Origin: Capillidium heterosporum
Lineage: Eukaryota; Entomophthoromycota; Entomophthoromycetes; Entomophthorales; Capillidiaceae
Direction: 5' to 3'
Assembly (NCBI GenBank): GCA_016630905.1
Contig: WBMQ01000013.1
Span: 62,001-126,000 of the forward strand
Length of the DNA stretch: 64,000 nucleotides
A program made the translations under genes and the position numbers. The notes beneath the pieces were generated by a model. The model was given only the letters and a program-made list of their open reading frames with translations, did no database searches and had not been told where the DNA came from. How positions within the stretch are numbered: the stretch's first letter is position 1; each line of letters begins with the position of its first letter. Shown here piece by piece: positions 9,256 through 19,214 of this stretch.

Positions 9256-10896
9256 ATGGCCAAGAAAACGACAACCAACAAACGACAAAAGAAGAATGAG
9301 CTGGAAGTAGCTAAGCCAGCAACGACAAATAAAAATACCAAACCCAATCTGCCTTCAACAATATTGACTGAAGAAGTTAAGGTAGAAAAAGAACCAAAGG
9401 TAGATAGGCCAGTAAATTTCAACAAGCACAAGTCTTTAGTCCTCTCCAGACTCCTCAACCAGACGTTAGCGCCCCGAACTATAAATTTAAGTCTCCAGCT
9501 CCAATCACTGCAAAATATAGTTTTCAACACGTTGACCAATTCGGAAAGCAATAGTCTAGCTGTAATAGGACCTAGTGGCAGTGGTAAAAGTTTGATAACT
9601 GACTTAACAATAAATAGATACAAGGATAAAACCAAATTTAACTTTGACTTTCTGCACCTCTACTTAAATTGTAAAGTCTTTAATACCGACAAGTTAGCCA
9701 TTCAAAGTTTGGCTCAGCAACTCAACTTGAAATTCGAATTGAATGAAGATGAGGATAATGACGAAGAACCCGAATCTCAAGCACAAAGTTCTCAACCCAA
9801 ACTAACGTTTAACCAAGCTTTAGATTTAATCATCGAAAAGTTGAAGTCGTTGACTGTACCCTGTATAGTTGTCATCGATCAGATCGACAATTTAACCAAC
9901 TCCTCCAGCCACCAACCATTGCTTTACAACTTACTCGATATCTGTCAACACATCTCCAAGAACCCACTTTTAGTCATAGGCCTAACGTGTCAAATTGACT
10001 TTGTCAGTAGTTTGGAGAAACGAGTCAAATCCAGATTTTCCAATAGAGTTTTGGTAACAGAATACATGGATGCTTTAGAAAAGTTCAAGGAGGTAGTCGT
10101 TCAAAATTTAAAATGCTTTTACAATCAAGAGTTCGATAATGATATAGAGGTACTTTAGTATTAGCTTTACACTCCCTACTAATGCATCTATTTATAGAAA
10201 ACTTTTCAAGATCTCAAAGTCAGCCAAATCTTCCTAGAGCTCCATCAACTAGATCGCAACCCGACCAAAGCTATGGATCTCTTAGTAAGAAAACATCTGC
10301 ACTATCGACTTTTCTACTAATTTTCTACTTTAAAAGTACCTAGCCATTCAGATCAACCCCACTCCGCATCTCCTTATAACTGTAGCCTCTATAGAAGCTG
10401 CCTACGACCAACTTTTCTTTACTCAAGACCCCAATCAACTGATCTTCCAAAACCTATCCAATCTTGAACTATCTCTACTAATTGCTTTAAAACATCTAAC
10501 CCTCCAAAAGGAAAAATCAAGCCAACATGCAACTTTCGGTAACCTATTTGTCATCTATACCCAATTCTCCAACCGCCAGATTGGTACCGTTGGTACTAAG
10601 CTTATAACTGATAAGATGATCATAAGAAAGGTACTTTTCTCTTTAGTCTTTTACATCCTTAGTATCAAATTCATTAACTGAAAATTTTCTTTATCTTGAT
10701 TTCTCTTTTTTAGGCTTTGGACAAACTACACGATTTTAATCTGATAAAACTCGATCAGAAGTCTAATTTCAATGGTGATGTTGATAATTTGAAGGTAAAG
10801 CTACACATCTCCATCGACAGTTTGACTACCTACATGGAGAGTTTGAAGGGACTATCGGTACAGCTCAAGTACTGGATCCATAATCACCATATCTAA
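9256..10896 (+). CDS. ORC4: Origin recognition complex subunit 4, four exons
   Basis: ORC4 is an AAA+ subunit of the six-protein complex that marks replication origins and loads MCM helicase in the nucleus. Proposed exons are 9256-10149, 10198-10284, 10337-10630 and 10714-10896, all phase 0, giving 485 aa. Introns of 48, 52 and 83 nt start GTACTT, GTAAGA and GTACTT and end TAG, AAG and TAG. ATG 9256 is the first in-frame ATG. A lysine-rich N-terminus precedes Walker A GPSGSGKS (about 105-112), Walker B VVIDQID (about 205-211), then LLYNLLDICQ and the ORC4 hallmark VIGLTCQIDFVSSLEKRVKSRF carried in two adjacent blocks. The last exons give the LSLLIALKHL helix and the winged-helix tail. The usual Walker B glutamate is glutamine here. 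Length fits the family (about 430-530 aa). Confidence 0.93.
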
Positions 10897-11397
10897 GTGG
10901 GATTGAAGATGAGGATGGGGTTAAATTGGAGAGGAGACGTTTTGGACGAATGCTATGCTCAAATTAAAGTTGAGGGGCAGTGAACTTGGCTATCCCAAAA
11001 CCACCTTTACATAAGCTAATAAACATAAAAAGTTTTATCATCAACTAGTTGAGTACTATATTATACTAAGTTTATTTATTTATAATATTGGTCGGGTATT
11101 ATTTATCCATATTTAAAATTTACAGCTTTATATTCTAACCCCCTTCATATAAATGTAGGGTGTCCCGATCTATATTTTTAACGATACATTACCCATCAAC
11201 TAATTTACTTATATAAATTACAAAAGTCGACAAAAGTATCATACTAAACTTATGTGAGAGGGGATGTTTGACATTAACTTACCTTTAGCCATAGAAAACT
11301 TAATAGAATCAGATCGGTAGCTTATTTATACAAAAACTAGAGTTTGTCTCCATTTAGGAATTACTGGCATAAATACTGTGTTTCAGGCTATACTACT
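10897..11397. other. Intergenic region after ORC4
   Basis: This is the ORC4 3' untranslated region and AT-rich spacer up to the family B LTR. No gene was recognised. Confidence 0.5.
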
Positions 11398-12118
11398 TGT
11401 TGGCTGGTCGCCCTCACCAAGTGTCTGGCCACTGGCTCGGACTTCCAGTTGAGTGGGTTCGGCCGAACTTGGTGAATCCTTCGATATGGGACGTGATGTG
11501 TTTATTGTGTTGTGTGCTAGCTAATATAGACGCAGTTGAATCCTTTACAACCAATAAAAATACTTGAAACTTTTAATTCCCGTAAAACTATAGACTAGGA
11601 ATCTCAACTCTAAATTCAAACTAGAAATTGATATCTCAAAACGACCAAAAAGATCTTCAAAACCAACGAAAACCAAATCAACGCATCAAAGGTTCTTCCT
11701 CCCTGAGCATGAGTCCTAATATATATACTGTAGCTCTGGAGAAAACCATAACTTGGCGACCTGTAAGTGAGTTCCTTCTCAACGAAAAAGTAGGATACGT
11801 GTTCTAATAGCAGTAATCTACCACTAAATTTAGGTTTTGATTAATCTGTAATATGGCAATTCGAGAGTCTGAGCTTCAAGGTGGACAAAAGCTATATCCA
11901 TAATGGGAAATCGATCCCAGGAAAATTTAAGTGCACTAGCAGCAATTTAGTATGATGGGAACCAGGTGGATAGCAATTTAAAAACTTGAGAAAAGGATAA
12001 GTGAACAATTAAAATACGTAACCTGAAGCACATTGTCGGGCAGTAGCACAAATGTAGGCTACTTGAAAAAAATAAACTGATGTTCCATATACAATTTAAC
12101 CGAAGAGCTAAGTTAACA
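11398..12118 (+). repeat. Family B LTR, diverged copy (candidate 5' LTR)
   Basis: It starts TGTTGGCTGGTCG and ends near AGTTAACA. It is homologous along its length to 17489-18305 (shared: CCACTGGCT.GGACTTCCAGT, CTAGCTAATATAGAC, the TATATATACTGTAGCTC segment, CATAACTTGG.GACCTG), but much more diverged than the 2801-3611 copy is. Same orientation as the ORFs at 13035-17426, so it could be the 5' LTR of that element or an independent older insertion. Confidence 0.7.
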
Positions 12119-12439
12119 CTCTATAAGATAGTTTAAAAAATTGATATAATACATTAAAGTATACTTTAATAAGAGCTAATCTGCTTTGGCTTTAAAGTTA
12201 TATTTAATAGCAGCCTACTTATTAATCTTTTATGAAAGTAAGGAGACAACCTGTTTTTGGCCAAATATGCTGTTGCAATAGACAAACTAAATCCATTTGG
12301 AAACATATAAATGCTACACTTTCATTAATTTTTTATTAAGTTTTGGATTTTGAATATCTGCTGTTGATTTAGCTTTCTAGCTAGGTTGTAAATTGGACGA
12401 TTGGATAAATTTTCCTTTTTCATAAGTAACTCATGATAG

Positions 12440-12805
12440 CGCTACTACATGACGAAATGCCGCAGGCCACGTGTCACTTTCTCCCTTATTTTTCCTTCGT
12501 TAGAAAGAATGTTCTTATAGGTGATCAAGTTATGACTCTCTTCTGAGCTACGATATATATATCGAAGCTTGCACAGAAAGAGAGAGATCTTCTCTTTAAT
12601 TCAAGATTTTGGATTTTTTTCTTAGATTGGATTTCGATTTTTGTGAGATCTTTAGGGTTTTAAGATTATAGATTTAAATTGGATTAGTTTAATTAAACAT
12701 TTAAAGCATATTAGCCAGTAGTTTTGCAAGGATTAAGAGCTTTGAGTATTTTTATTGGTTGTAAAGGATTCAACTGCGTCTATATTAGCTAGCCCACAAA
12801 AGTTT
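12440..12805 (-). repeat. Family B LTR fragment, minus orientation
   Basis: On the minus strand it runs from GGGCTAGCTAATATAGACGC through the pyrimidine-rich and TATATATATCGTAGCTC segments to the CATAACTTG block, matching the middle of the other family B LTRs. It is inverted relative to the neighbouring LTR at 11398-12118 and to the downstream gag, so the 5' end of this element is rearranged or nested. Confidence 0.7.
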
Positions 12806-13034
12806 TTAATTATATTGTCCCGGTTTTGAGGACAAACCCGTAGTTTAGTTAGAACATTAGTATAGGCAGTCATTTGACAGAAGCGCCGATTGATTATATC
12901 AGTACTATTCACACCATTGAGTTTGATCACTACACGCAACCAACCAGCTAGTGACACTACAACATTACTGTTCAGCAAGCAACAATAGCAGTAAAGCAGA
13001 GATAGAAGGATCAGTAATACAGGCAATCAATAAC

Positions 13035-16000
13035 ATGGACTATTCGCACGCATTGGAAATGGAGCAAACACAGTCACGGTTGTGCGGAACGGAGGGAGTT
13101 GGTGAGGACTCCAATAAATGTGGAGCTGGCATGGGATCATTCCCAGGCATTGAGGTAGATTTTATGCAGGCATGCGCCATTAAGGGAGAGTGGCCCGAAG
13201 TTGACAGCCCAATCCGCGCTACGTTACCAACTTATTCGGGGACTGTTGGTAGATTGATAGCAGGGACGGGTGAGCAGCTTCCGCAGCTTTGTGCATGTGT
13301 GGTGGCAGTTATTTTGGGACTTGTGGTCCAGTGGACACCCGCAGAGACGTTGGGTGTATTGGGTCTCAATACTGTGCTCACTATAGTTGGGCTGATAGTA
13401 GCTCTCAGCAATTATGGGGCAGCTGCAGCGTCTGAGAGGCTGGCGTCTGCAGTCACCATGGCTGCGACCCGTGGTGATGGCAAGTGGGCGGTTACTACTG
13501 GGCATTTACTAACCATGATTGTCAAGGACAGCGATTGGACGTTTCTTAAGACTGCTGGTTTTAGGCTTATACCTGCGGCCCGTTATGCCTCCATGGCTGT
13601 TGGGCTGGCAACAGCAGCAATGTATAAGCAAGGATTTAATTTTGAGCAGGCTGGAGTGGCAACCATGGCTACAAGTGCAACCATGGTGGCTGCGGGCATG
13701 GGTTTTGACGCGATTCAGCTCAGAGTTGGGTCTTCGTTTAGTAAAGTCGGGCGTGCAGATGTTGCCAGGATATTACGCTATGTAAGTAAGGGAGAGTATA
13801 CATACCATTCTGAAGGTTGTGGCACTCATGGCAGCCAACCGTCTGCTATTGAAGACCTTGATGTGAGTGGCACATGTGCAGTGGCTTTGGTCGGGGATAT
13901 AGTTCAACCAATTCCAAGCGGGATAGCGGTTACGCGGGCGTTGCGTTATAGCTACAATTGCCGCGGAGGTGTTGCAAGTGGAAATGTGACTACTCCGGCT
14001 GGAATCTTGTCAGCCAACGGTTTCGCTGCAAATGGCTCGATGTATCGTAGTCAGGCAAGTGGAATATTTGGGCGGTACACGGAACGCTTGGCGGTGGCTG
14101 CAAATGGAGGGGGAAAGTTCAGTGTCGCTTCCACCATTGCGTACCGTGGCGGAATTGACAAATATGTGTATTGTGATGTAGTAGTGAAAGTAGACCCATT
14201 AATTGTGCATGTAGGAGTTGGTAAGGTCCCGGTGGCCGTGAGCGACGAGGAGCAGAAAAATTACTTTAAGACTATTGTACCCAGTGAATATACTCAACTG
14301 GATGGGCATATCCAGCTGGATGATGAAGCAGTCGATACGGCGTTTCGGCTACTTGCGCAAGGATCAAGTCTTAGATCAGCAATGGGAACGCAGGTTGGTG
14401 ATATGGCCGTGCAACCTGCCAAGTGGTCTTTATTATTTGGGGAGCCATTAGTTATGGATGACATTGCTGAGAAAGTTAGGCGGCATGGTACAGTCATGTT
14501 GGGATGGAATCACCTCCAGATGCGGGTCACAGCTAACGTGTATTATCGTGTGGTCGTTGGTATCATGGGCGTCAATCTCCTTATAGCCGTTGCAGCAGTG
14601 CTCTCATATGTAAGGGTGGGTATATCCCTCAAGGTGTTGCCTTGGCTTGGGCGTGATGCAGGGAAGTTTATTCCATTAGGAAGCTGTTTGTATATGGTTG
14701 AGAGCACTATCTCTGCACACTGTAATGGTAATACATTATGCTTCGTGGGTGACAGTTGTGTTGACAATGGCAAAATACGACACTGTACTGTTAGTGCAGC
14801 ATGTGAACAAGTGTGTGAGATGAGAATCGGTGCCAAGTATGCGGGCTATACCGACAGTAGGTCAGCAATGGATTTGATTGCGGTAGATGATGAATTGACG
14901 ACCAGCAAGTTGCGTTCCCTGGCACAGTTTGCTACTGATGGGGATGTCCAATTGATGTCAGAGCTAAAAGAGTGCAACACAGTGCCGCTGGTGGTGTTAC
15001 GCAATGAGGAAGGGAATTCAGAAGTATTGAACTTGCCCCAATTGGCTGCATGGAGTGGTTGCCATTGGAAGCAAGGAGATGTACCACCGTTAGGTGCTAG
15101 TGATCTATTACCGTCAATAAAGCCTTGTATGGGGCAACATCAGGCTTATGTAGATACTGGGAGAAGCCGCGATGTTTATAACCAGGAGGCCAATATGATG
15201 AATTACAAAGAATACCAGTACCGCCAGCCGCAGGACTTGAGAATAGCCCGATTTAACGGTAATGAAGCTGTGGCAGAAAGCTTCATCGAGATCTACGAGC
15301 GGCAAGCCAACACCATGGGGTGGAACGATTACCAGAAGGCTGCCAACTTTTCCATGTACATTGACTCTAAATTATGGAACTGGCTACTATTTGTCCGAGA
15401 TGAGACGTGGCCTCAATTGAGAGCGAGATTCCTGGATAACTTTACGGCCACCGAATCCGCTGGAGTTGCACTCGAGCGTCTTAGCACAATGAGGCAGGCA
15501 CTTGATGAGAAGTTATCCCACTACCTCACCCGGTTCGATCACCAGGTGACTCGCATCCCCAAAACGATGCTCCAGTCCTTGCTTATCGAGATCTTTGCCG
15601 ATTCCCTCAAACCGGCTCTAAGGGCAAGAAGCTTAGACCATATCCTAGGTTGTAAAACATTGAAGGAAGCAATCCATTTAACTACGGAGATTAATCGCAG
15701 GTGGTCACTAGATGGTCCTTACCGGGGAATAGACCATCTGTGGCCAAATTCCCAAGCTATTATAGCCAGTTCAAACCAACTTCCAGCAACTAGATCACAA
15801 GAGGTACCGATTGGCTATCAAGATCCCCAAGCTACAGCCATAGCGACCCAAAGCTCACTAGAAGTCAAGCAGGATGCGATCTTTGGGATCTTGAAGAAAC
15901 TCACAGTGGCCATGGAAGATCTTCATCCACGTTGTTATAACTGCGACCAAGTGGGCCATTTGAGTCATCAATGTAGAGCACCGCGAAGGTCGGGAACTGG

Positions 16001-16304
16001 GAGGGCCCCAATAAGCGACACTGGAGACCCTCAAAGTAATAGACTGCAAGAAGATCCACTAGGCATGACTTCAGATGCGATGAACCACGCTGTTTTGACT
16101 TGGTCCCAAGCAGAGGAATTGCACAGAAAATTAGCGGAAGCCAAGAGAAACCCAGCTTTAAAAGCAAGGCTGGGAGCCAGATTGAATGAGAGAGGAAACA
16201 GGGTTGGCAGAGGAGAACCCTACAGTGAAGCACAAACGTCCAGGCCATATATCTACCCAGGGATTGAAACACTCGGTGCCAACACACACAGTAGGAAATC
16301 GTAG
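13035..16304 (+). CDS. Retrotransposon ORF: unknown membrane-protein domain fused to Gag and CCHC zinc knuckle
   Basis: A single open frame runs for 1089 residues from ATG 13035 (the frame is open slightly farther upstream without an ATG). Residues 1 to about 700 match no family I know. They are rich in Gly/Ala/Val, with hydrophobic segments near 85-100, 105-124, 183-196 and 208-225, a polar middle, another strong membrane segment near 502-525, and a cysteine-rich stretch near 548-595. From about residue 720 (around 15196) the protein becomes a Ty3/Gypsy-type Gag (YIDSKLWNWLLF, then a helical capsid-like region to about 940), followed by a CCHC knuckle, CYNCDQVGHLSHQC, near residue 966. The region is visibly richer in G/C than the host genes. 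The protease lies downstream in other frames. The first 700 residues may be a captured host gene or an element-specific domain. Confidence 0.75.
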   Translation: MDYSHALEMEQTQSRLCGTEGVGEDSNKCGAGMGSFPGIEVDFMQACAIKGEWPEVDSPIRATLPTYSGTVGRLIAGTGEQLPQLCACVVAVILGLVVQWTPAETLGVLGLNTVLTIVGLIVALSNYGAAAASERLASAVTMAATRGDGKWAVTTGHLLTMIVKDSDWTFLKTAGFRLIPAARYASMAVGLATAAMYKQGFNFEQAGVATMATSATMVAAGMGFDAIQLRVGSSFSKVGRADVARILRYVSKGEYTYHSEGCGTHGSQPSAIEDLDVSGTCAVALVGDIVQPIPSGIAVTRALRYSYNCRGGVASGNVTTPAGILSANGFAANGSMYRSQASGIFGRYTERLAVAANGGGKFSVASTIAYRGGIDKYVYCDVVVKVDPLIVHVGVGKVPVAVSDEEQKNYFKTIVPSEYTQLDGHIQLDDEAVDTAFRLLAQGSSLRSAMGTQVGDMAVQPAKWSLLFGEPLVMDDIAEKVRRHGTVMLGWNHLQMRVTANVYYRVVVGIMGVNLLIAVAAVLSYVRVGISLKVLPWLGRDAGKFIPLGSCLYMVESTISAHCNGNTLCFVGDSCVDNGKIRHCTVSAACEQVCEMRIGAKYAGYTDSRSAMDLIAVDDELTTSKLRSLAQFATDGDVQLMSELKECNTVPLVVLRNEEGNSEVLNLPQLAAWSGCHWKQGDVPPLGASDLLPSIKPCMGQHQAYVDTGRSRDVYNQEANMMNYKEYQYRQPQDLRIARFNGNEAVAESFIEIYERQANTMGWNDYQKAANFSMYIDSKLWNWLLFVRDETWPQLRARFLDNFTATESAGVALERLSTMRQALDEKLSHYLTRFDHQVTRIPKTMLQSLLIEIFADSLKPALRARSLDHILGCKTLKEAIHLTTEINRRWSLDGPYRGIDHLWPNSQAIIASSNQLPATRSQEVPIGYQDPQATAIATQSSLEVKQDAIFGILKKLTVAMEDLHPRCYNCDQVGHLSHQCRAPRRSGTGRAPISDTGDPQSNRLQEDPLGMTSDAMNHAVLTWSQAEELHRKLAEAKRNPALKARLGARLNERGNRVGRGEPYSEAQTSRPYIYPGIETLGANTHSRKS

Positions 16305-16875
16305 AGGAAGCCAAGGAACTCAATACAATAATCAATTTACGGTTGGAAAAGGATTTGAAGCAGTAATAACCCAACCGTTACCCTCAAGGTTGCAACAAGA
16401 GTTTGAAATACCCATCTCGATGACAATGAACCAACAATCAGTACTTGCAGTAAAACCAGTGGCAACCTCACTGAGACGAGTGGAAGAGACCCAGATGCAA
16501 GTAGAGGAAGCTACGCAACTTGAACTTCATTGCTCCTCAATAAACCCTGGCGTATTCACAAGAAATAATCTTCAGGATGGTGAAAGCAGCGGCAATTCAT
16601 ATTACAGTTTCGAGAATACAGCGTATATCCAATACGGAGATTCCACTAATGGCAGTATGCCATCCTTAGGACAGAATGACCAGGCGATATTTTTTCAAGA
16701 ATCCAAAGCATCATTTCAAAACAACAAAGGAAGGCTCCTCAAGAAATCAGCAGTACAACAAGTACCACTGGAGGAGGATCAGATGCATGAAGATCAATCC
16801 AGCTATAAGGAAAGGAACATAATTTCATCAGTGAGAGATGAAAGAGAGCAGTCAGAGGAGTTATCACAGGACTAA
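16186..16875 (+). pseudogene. Family B gag-pro linker region, frame-shifted
   Basis: An open frame of about 229 codons overlaps the end of the Gag ORF in another frame and is rich in Gln, Glu, Ser and Asn. It has no recognisable domain. It sits between nucleocapsid and protease, where Ty3/Gypsy polyproteins have a variable linker. Overlap in a different frame could be a natural frameshift or decay; the further shifts downstream favour decay. Confidence 0.5.
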
Positions 16876-17426
16876 AGAGCATTCAAGTCATTCCCAGCTA
16901 TCGGACAACGCTTACGAAGAAGCACAGCTTGGAATTACTCTCCCACTAAAGACAGCACGGGAAAATCCTCAGCTTCGAACAAGGTTAGATCAGACATTTC
17001 AAGGTTTCGAGATAAAAAATTCCTTTGCAAGACAGCAGTTTACATGGTCCAGCGATCATGCAGCAGCAGTAAAGGGCGTTGTGGACGGATTCCCAGCTCA
17101 GATTATCATTGGCACAGGATGTAGCGGAGTGGTACTGTCTCAAGGGTTCTACAATCGATTTCACTTGGTAGAAGATGGAGAAGTACCTATTGCCATTGGT
17201 ACAGCAGGAGGGCCTACCTCGTCAAGAACGACGTAAAGCTTTCGAAAAAGTTACCATCTCTATTGAAGGAGTAACAGCTCAAATCCCGGCAGTGGTATTG
17301 CCGGGAGATCACTACGACGTATTATTAGGAATGAGCTGGTTGAAGCGGGTGGGTGCAGTAATCAACTGCGCCACAGATATGGTCACCATAGGGTCGGTGT
17401 CTATCCCTATTTTCAACCAATCCTGA
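16838..17426 (+). pseudogene. Family B retropepsin, split over two frames
   Basis: The first part (16838-17236) carries IIIGTGCSGVVLSQGF, the retropepsin active-site strand, with GTG where the catalytic DTG/DSG aspartate belongs. The second part (17175-17426, next frame) carries YDVLLGMSWLKRVGAVINC, the C-terminal half typical of Ty3/Gypsy proteases. The frameshift near 17200-17236 and the lost aspartate indicate a dead protease. After 17426 a little more coding-like sequence runs into the 3' LTR at 17489. No reverse transcriptase, RNase H or integrase is present. Confidence 0.75.
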
Positions 17427-17488
17427 CTCACAAAGGGTGCGACGATCTTGGAAGCCACTTATTTGGAGAAACTAGTACAAGGCTCTAT

Positions 17489-18305
17489 TGTATGCTGGTC
17501 GATCTCGCCAAGTGTTTGACCACTGGCTTAGGACTTCCAGTCAAATGGGTTCAGCCGAGCTTAGTGAGTCCTTCAGCAGGGGATGTAATGTTTATATCGT
17601 ATTGTAGGCTAGCTAATATAGACACGGTGGCTGCTTTACAATCAATAAAATATACAAACTTAATTCTTGCAAAACTATCGGCTAGGAATCCTTTAAAACA
17701 CTTAATCAAAACTTAAATCTACGATTTGGGAGAACCTACAAAGAAAATCAACTCTGATAAACCAACTCAGAGGTGCTCTTTTTCTCTAATGAAAGCAATC
17801 CAGAAAATCATTTTTCCTTTTCTATTCTTTTCACTCTTTGTCTTTCTCTTCTCTCGTTGTTCTTTTCTTCTCTCCTCTTCCGTTCCCCTCTTTTTCTTCC
17901 CTTTCTTCACTATATATACTGTAGCTCAAAAGTAAGGACATAACTTGGAGGCCTGCAAATAGGTTCTTTTCCAATGAAATGGAGGGTCCGTGTCCTAGTT
18001 GTAGTTGTCCACCCTAGCAGTTAGGACTCACTTTCTCTGCAAGACAAGAATCATGAGAATCTGAAATCAAATCTAAACCAAGGCTACATCCTTAATGAGA
18101 GATTGATACCAAGCAAGTTAAACGAACTGGACATTAATTAGAATAATGAATAATGAGTAGACAGCGACTTAAAGTGTAGGAAAATGATAGGCAATGTGTA
18201 GCCCAAAGCACATTATCGAATAGTAGTAAGATTGTGGCTTTATATACGAAAAATACAAATAATCCAGTGTTTAACATACAACTTAACCAGAGAATTAAGT
18301 TGATA
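17489..18305 (+). repeat. Family B LTR (3' LTR of the gag-pro element)
   Basis: It starts TGTATGCTGGTCG right after the protease remnant and ends near AAGTTGATA. It is nearly identical to the inverted copy at 2801-3611 and clearly diverged from 11398-12118. Peptide-like open frames inside it (17492-17716 and 17726-17935) are by-products of the LTR, as shown by the same frames in the other copy. Confidence 0.85.
17903..17927 (+). promoter_or_regulatory. Conserved TATA-like segment of family B LTR
   Basis: CTATATATACTGTAGCTC follows a pyrimidine-rich tract. The same arrangement is kept in all four family B LTR copies (about 3175-3197, 11717-11740, 12545-12565 and here) although the flanks have diverged, so it is a plausible U3 core promoter. 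Confidence 0.45.
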
Positions 18306-18309
18306 GTCG

Positions 18310-18746
18310 ACTATTCTTAATTAACCTTTACATTACCTAAGGTTATTAATAATTGTCTAGAAAACCAATATAGATATTGATACTAATATCTAGAATACTA
18401 ACTGCTAGAGTCAAGTAGCTTATATAAGGTATATAGTAAACTTAGTTGGTTAAGTAATTATTAAATAAATATCTTGAATTATTTTAGCATTTCTTTTGCT
18501 TATTGGCATAGTAAACTCACTATTAATAGTATAATTTAGAACTAAGAATTAGCATCTCTCTAAGTTAGAAAGTTGTTTTGATCTAAACTGATCTATAAAA
18601 CCAAACTGAATTAATTTGAACCAAATTCTAAAACTTTATTAAACTAATGAACCTAACTATGCTTTTTAACCCTATAGACACAATTAAAGTATTTCTATAT
18701 ACTTGCTACTTTTAGATTAGCTAATCCTCCTCCTTATATAGTCTTA
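18310..18746 (+). repeat. Repeat family C, copy 2, 5' part (interrupted by LTR-A element)
   Basis: It matches 2100-2520 with many G/C to A/T differences. The match breaks off at 18746, where the family A LTR begins, and resumes at 21136. The family A element therefore inserted into a pre-existing C copy. Confidence 0.6.
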
Positions 18747-19062
18747 TGTAACAATGGTTGTTACCTTTAATTAAGGTCATTGACCAATTTTTTGCACACT
18801 ATATATTTTATCTCTAAATCTCGATTTACTTTCCATTATATCTATTCGACAGAATCTGTTCTATTATTAGATATTCTTGACATTTCCCTATTCGTAATCT
18901 CGGCTATAAGTGAACCCCAGCTATACCAGCATAGCATTTTAATATCGGATTCGGATATTCAGCAAGTTGCCAAATCCGAAAGGTATTAACCCTTGAACCA
19001 TTGAGGCTGGTATCTGCATACACTGCTTTTCTAATACTTACTTCACTCTTGATTCACCATCA
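18747..19062 (+). repeat. Family A 5' LTR (316 bp)
   Basis: It begins TGTAACAATGG and ends ACCATCA, pairing with 20764-21135. It is about 56 bases shorter than its partner. Many differences are losses of one to a few bases, for example AGTTAGGAACC to AGTGAACC, TATCGGGATT to TATCGGATT and GGGTATTTAAACCC to GGTATTAACCC. Confidence 0.85.
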
Positions 19063-19214
19063 ACTATAGCGTTGCACAGCCTGACGTTTCCTTCCATAGC
19101 TGTCTTGACAGCCTATCTGTTCCCTGCATAGCTGTCTCTGACAGCCTGATTCTGTTTCGTCTACGAATAAAGTATTGTTCCTGGTCAGCCTTTTAGTTAT
19201 TAGATCGTGCGAAT

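Noticed and set aside
12733-13026. 97-codon minus-strand frame overlapping the start of the membrane-Gag ORF
   Set aside because: It begins in the retrotransposon leader and runs into the inverted LTR fragment. Half of it is LTR sequence.
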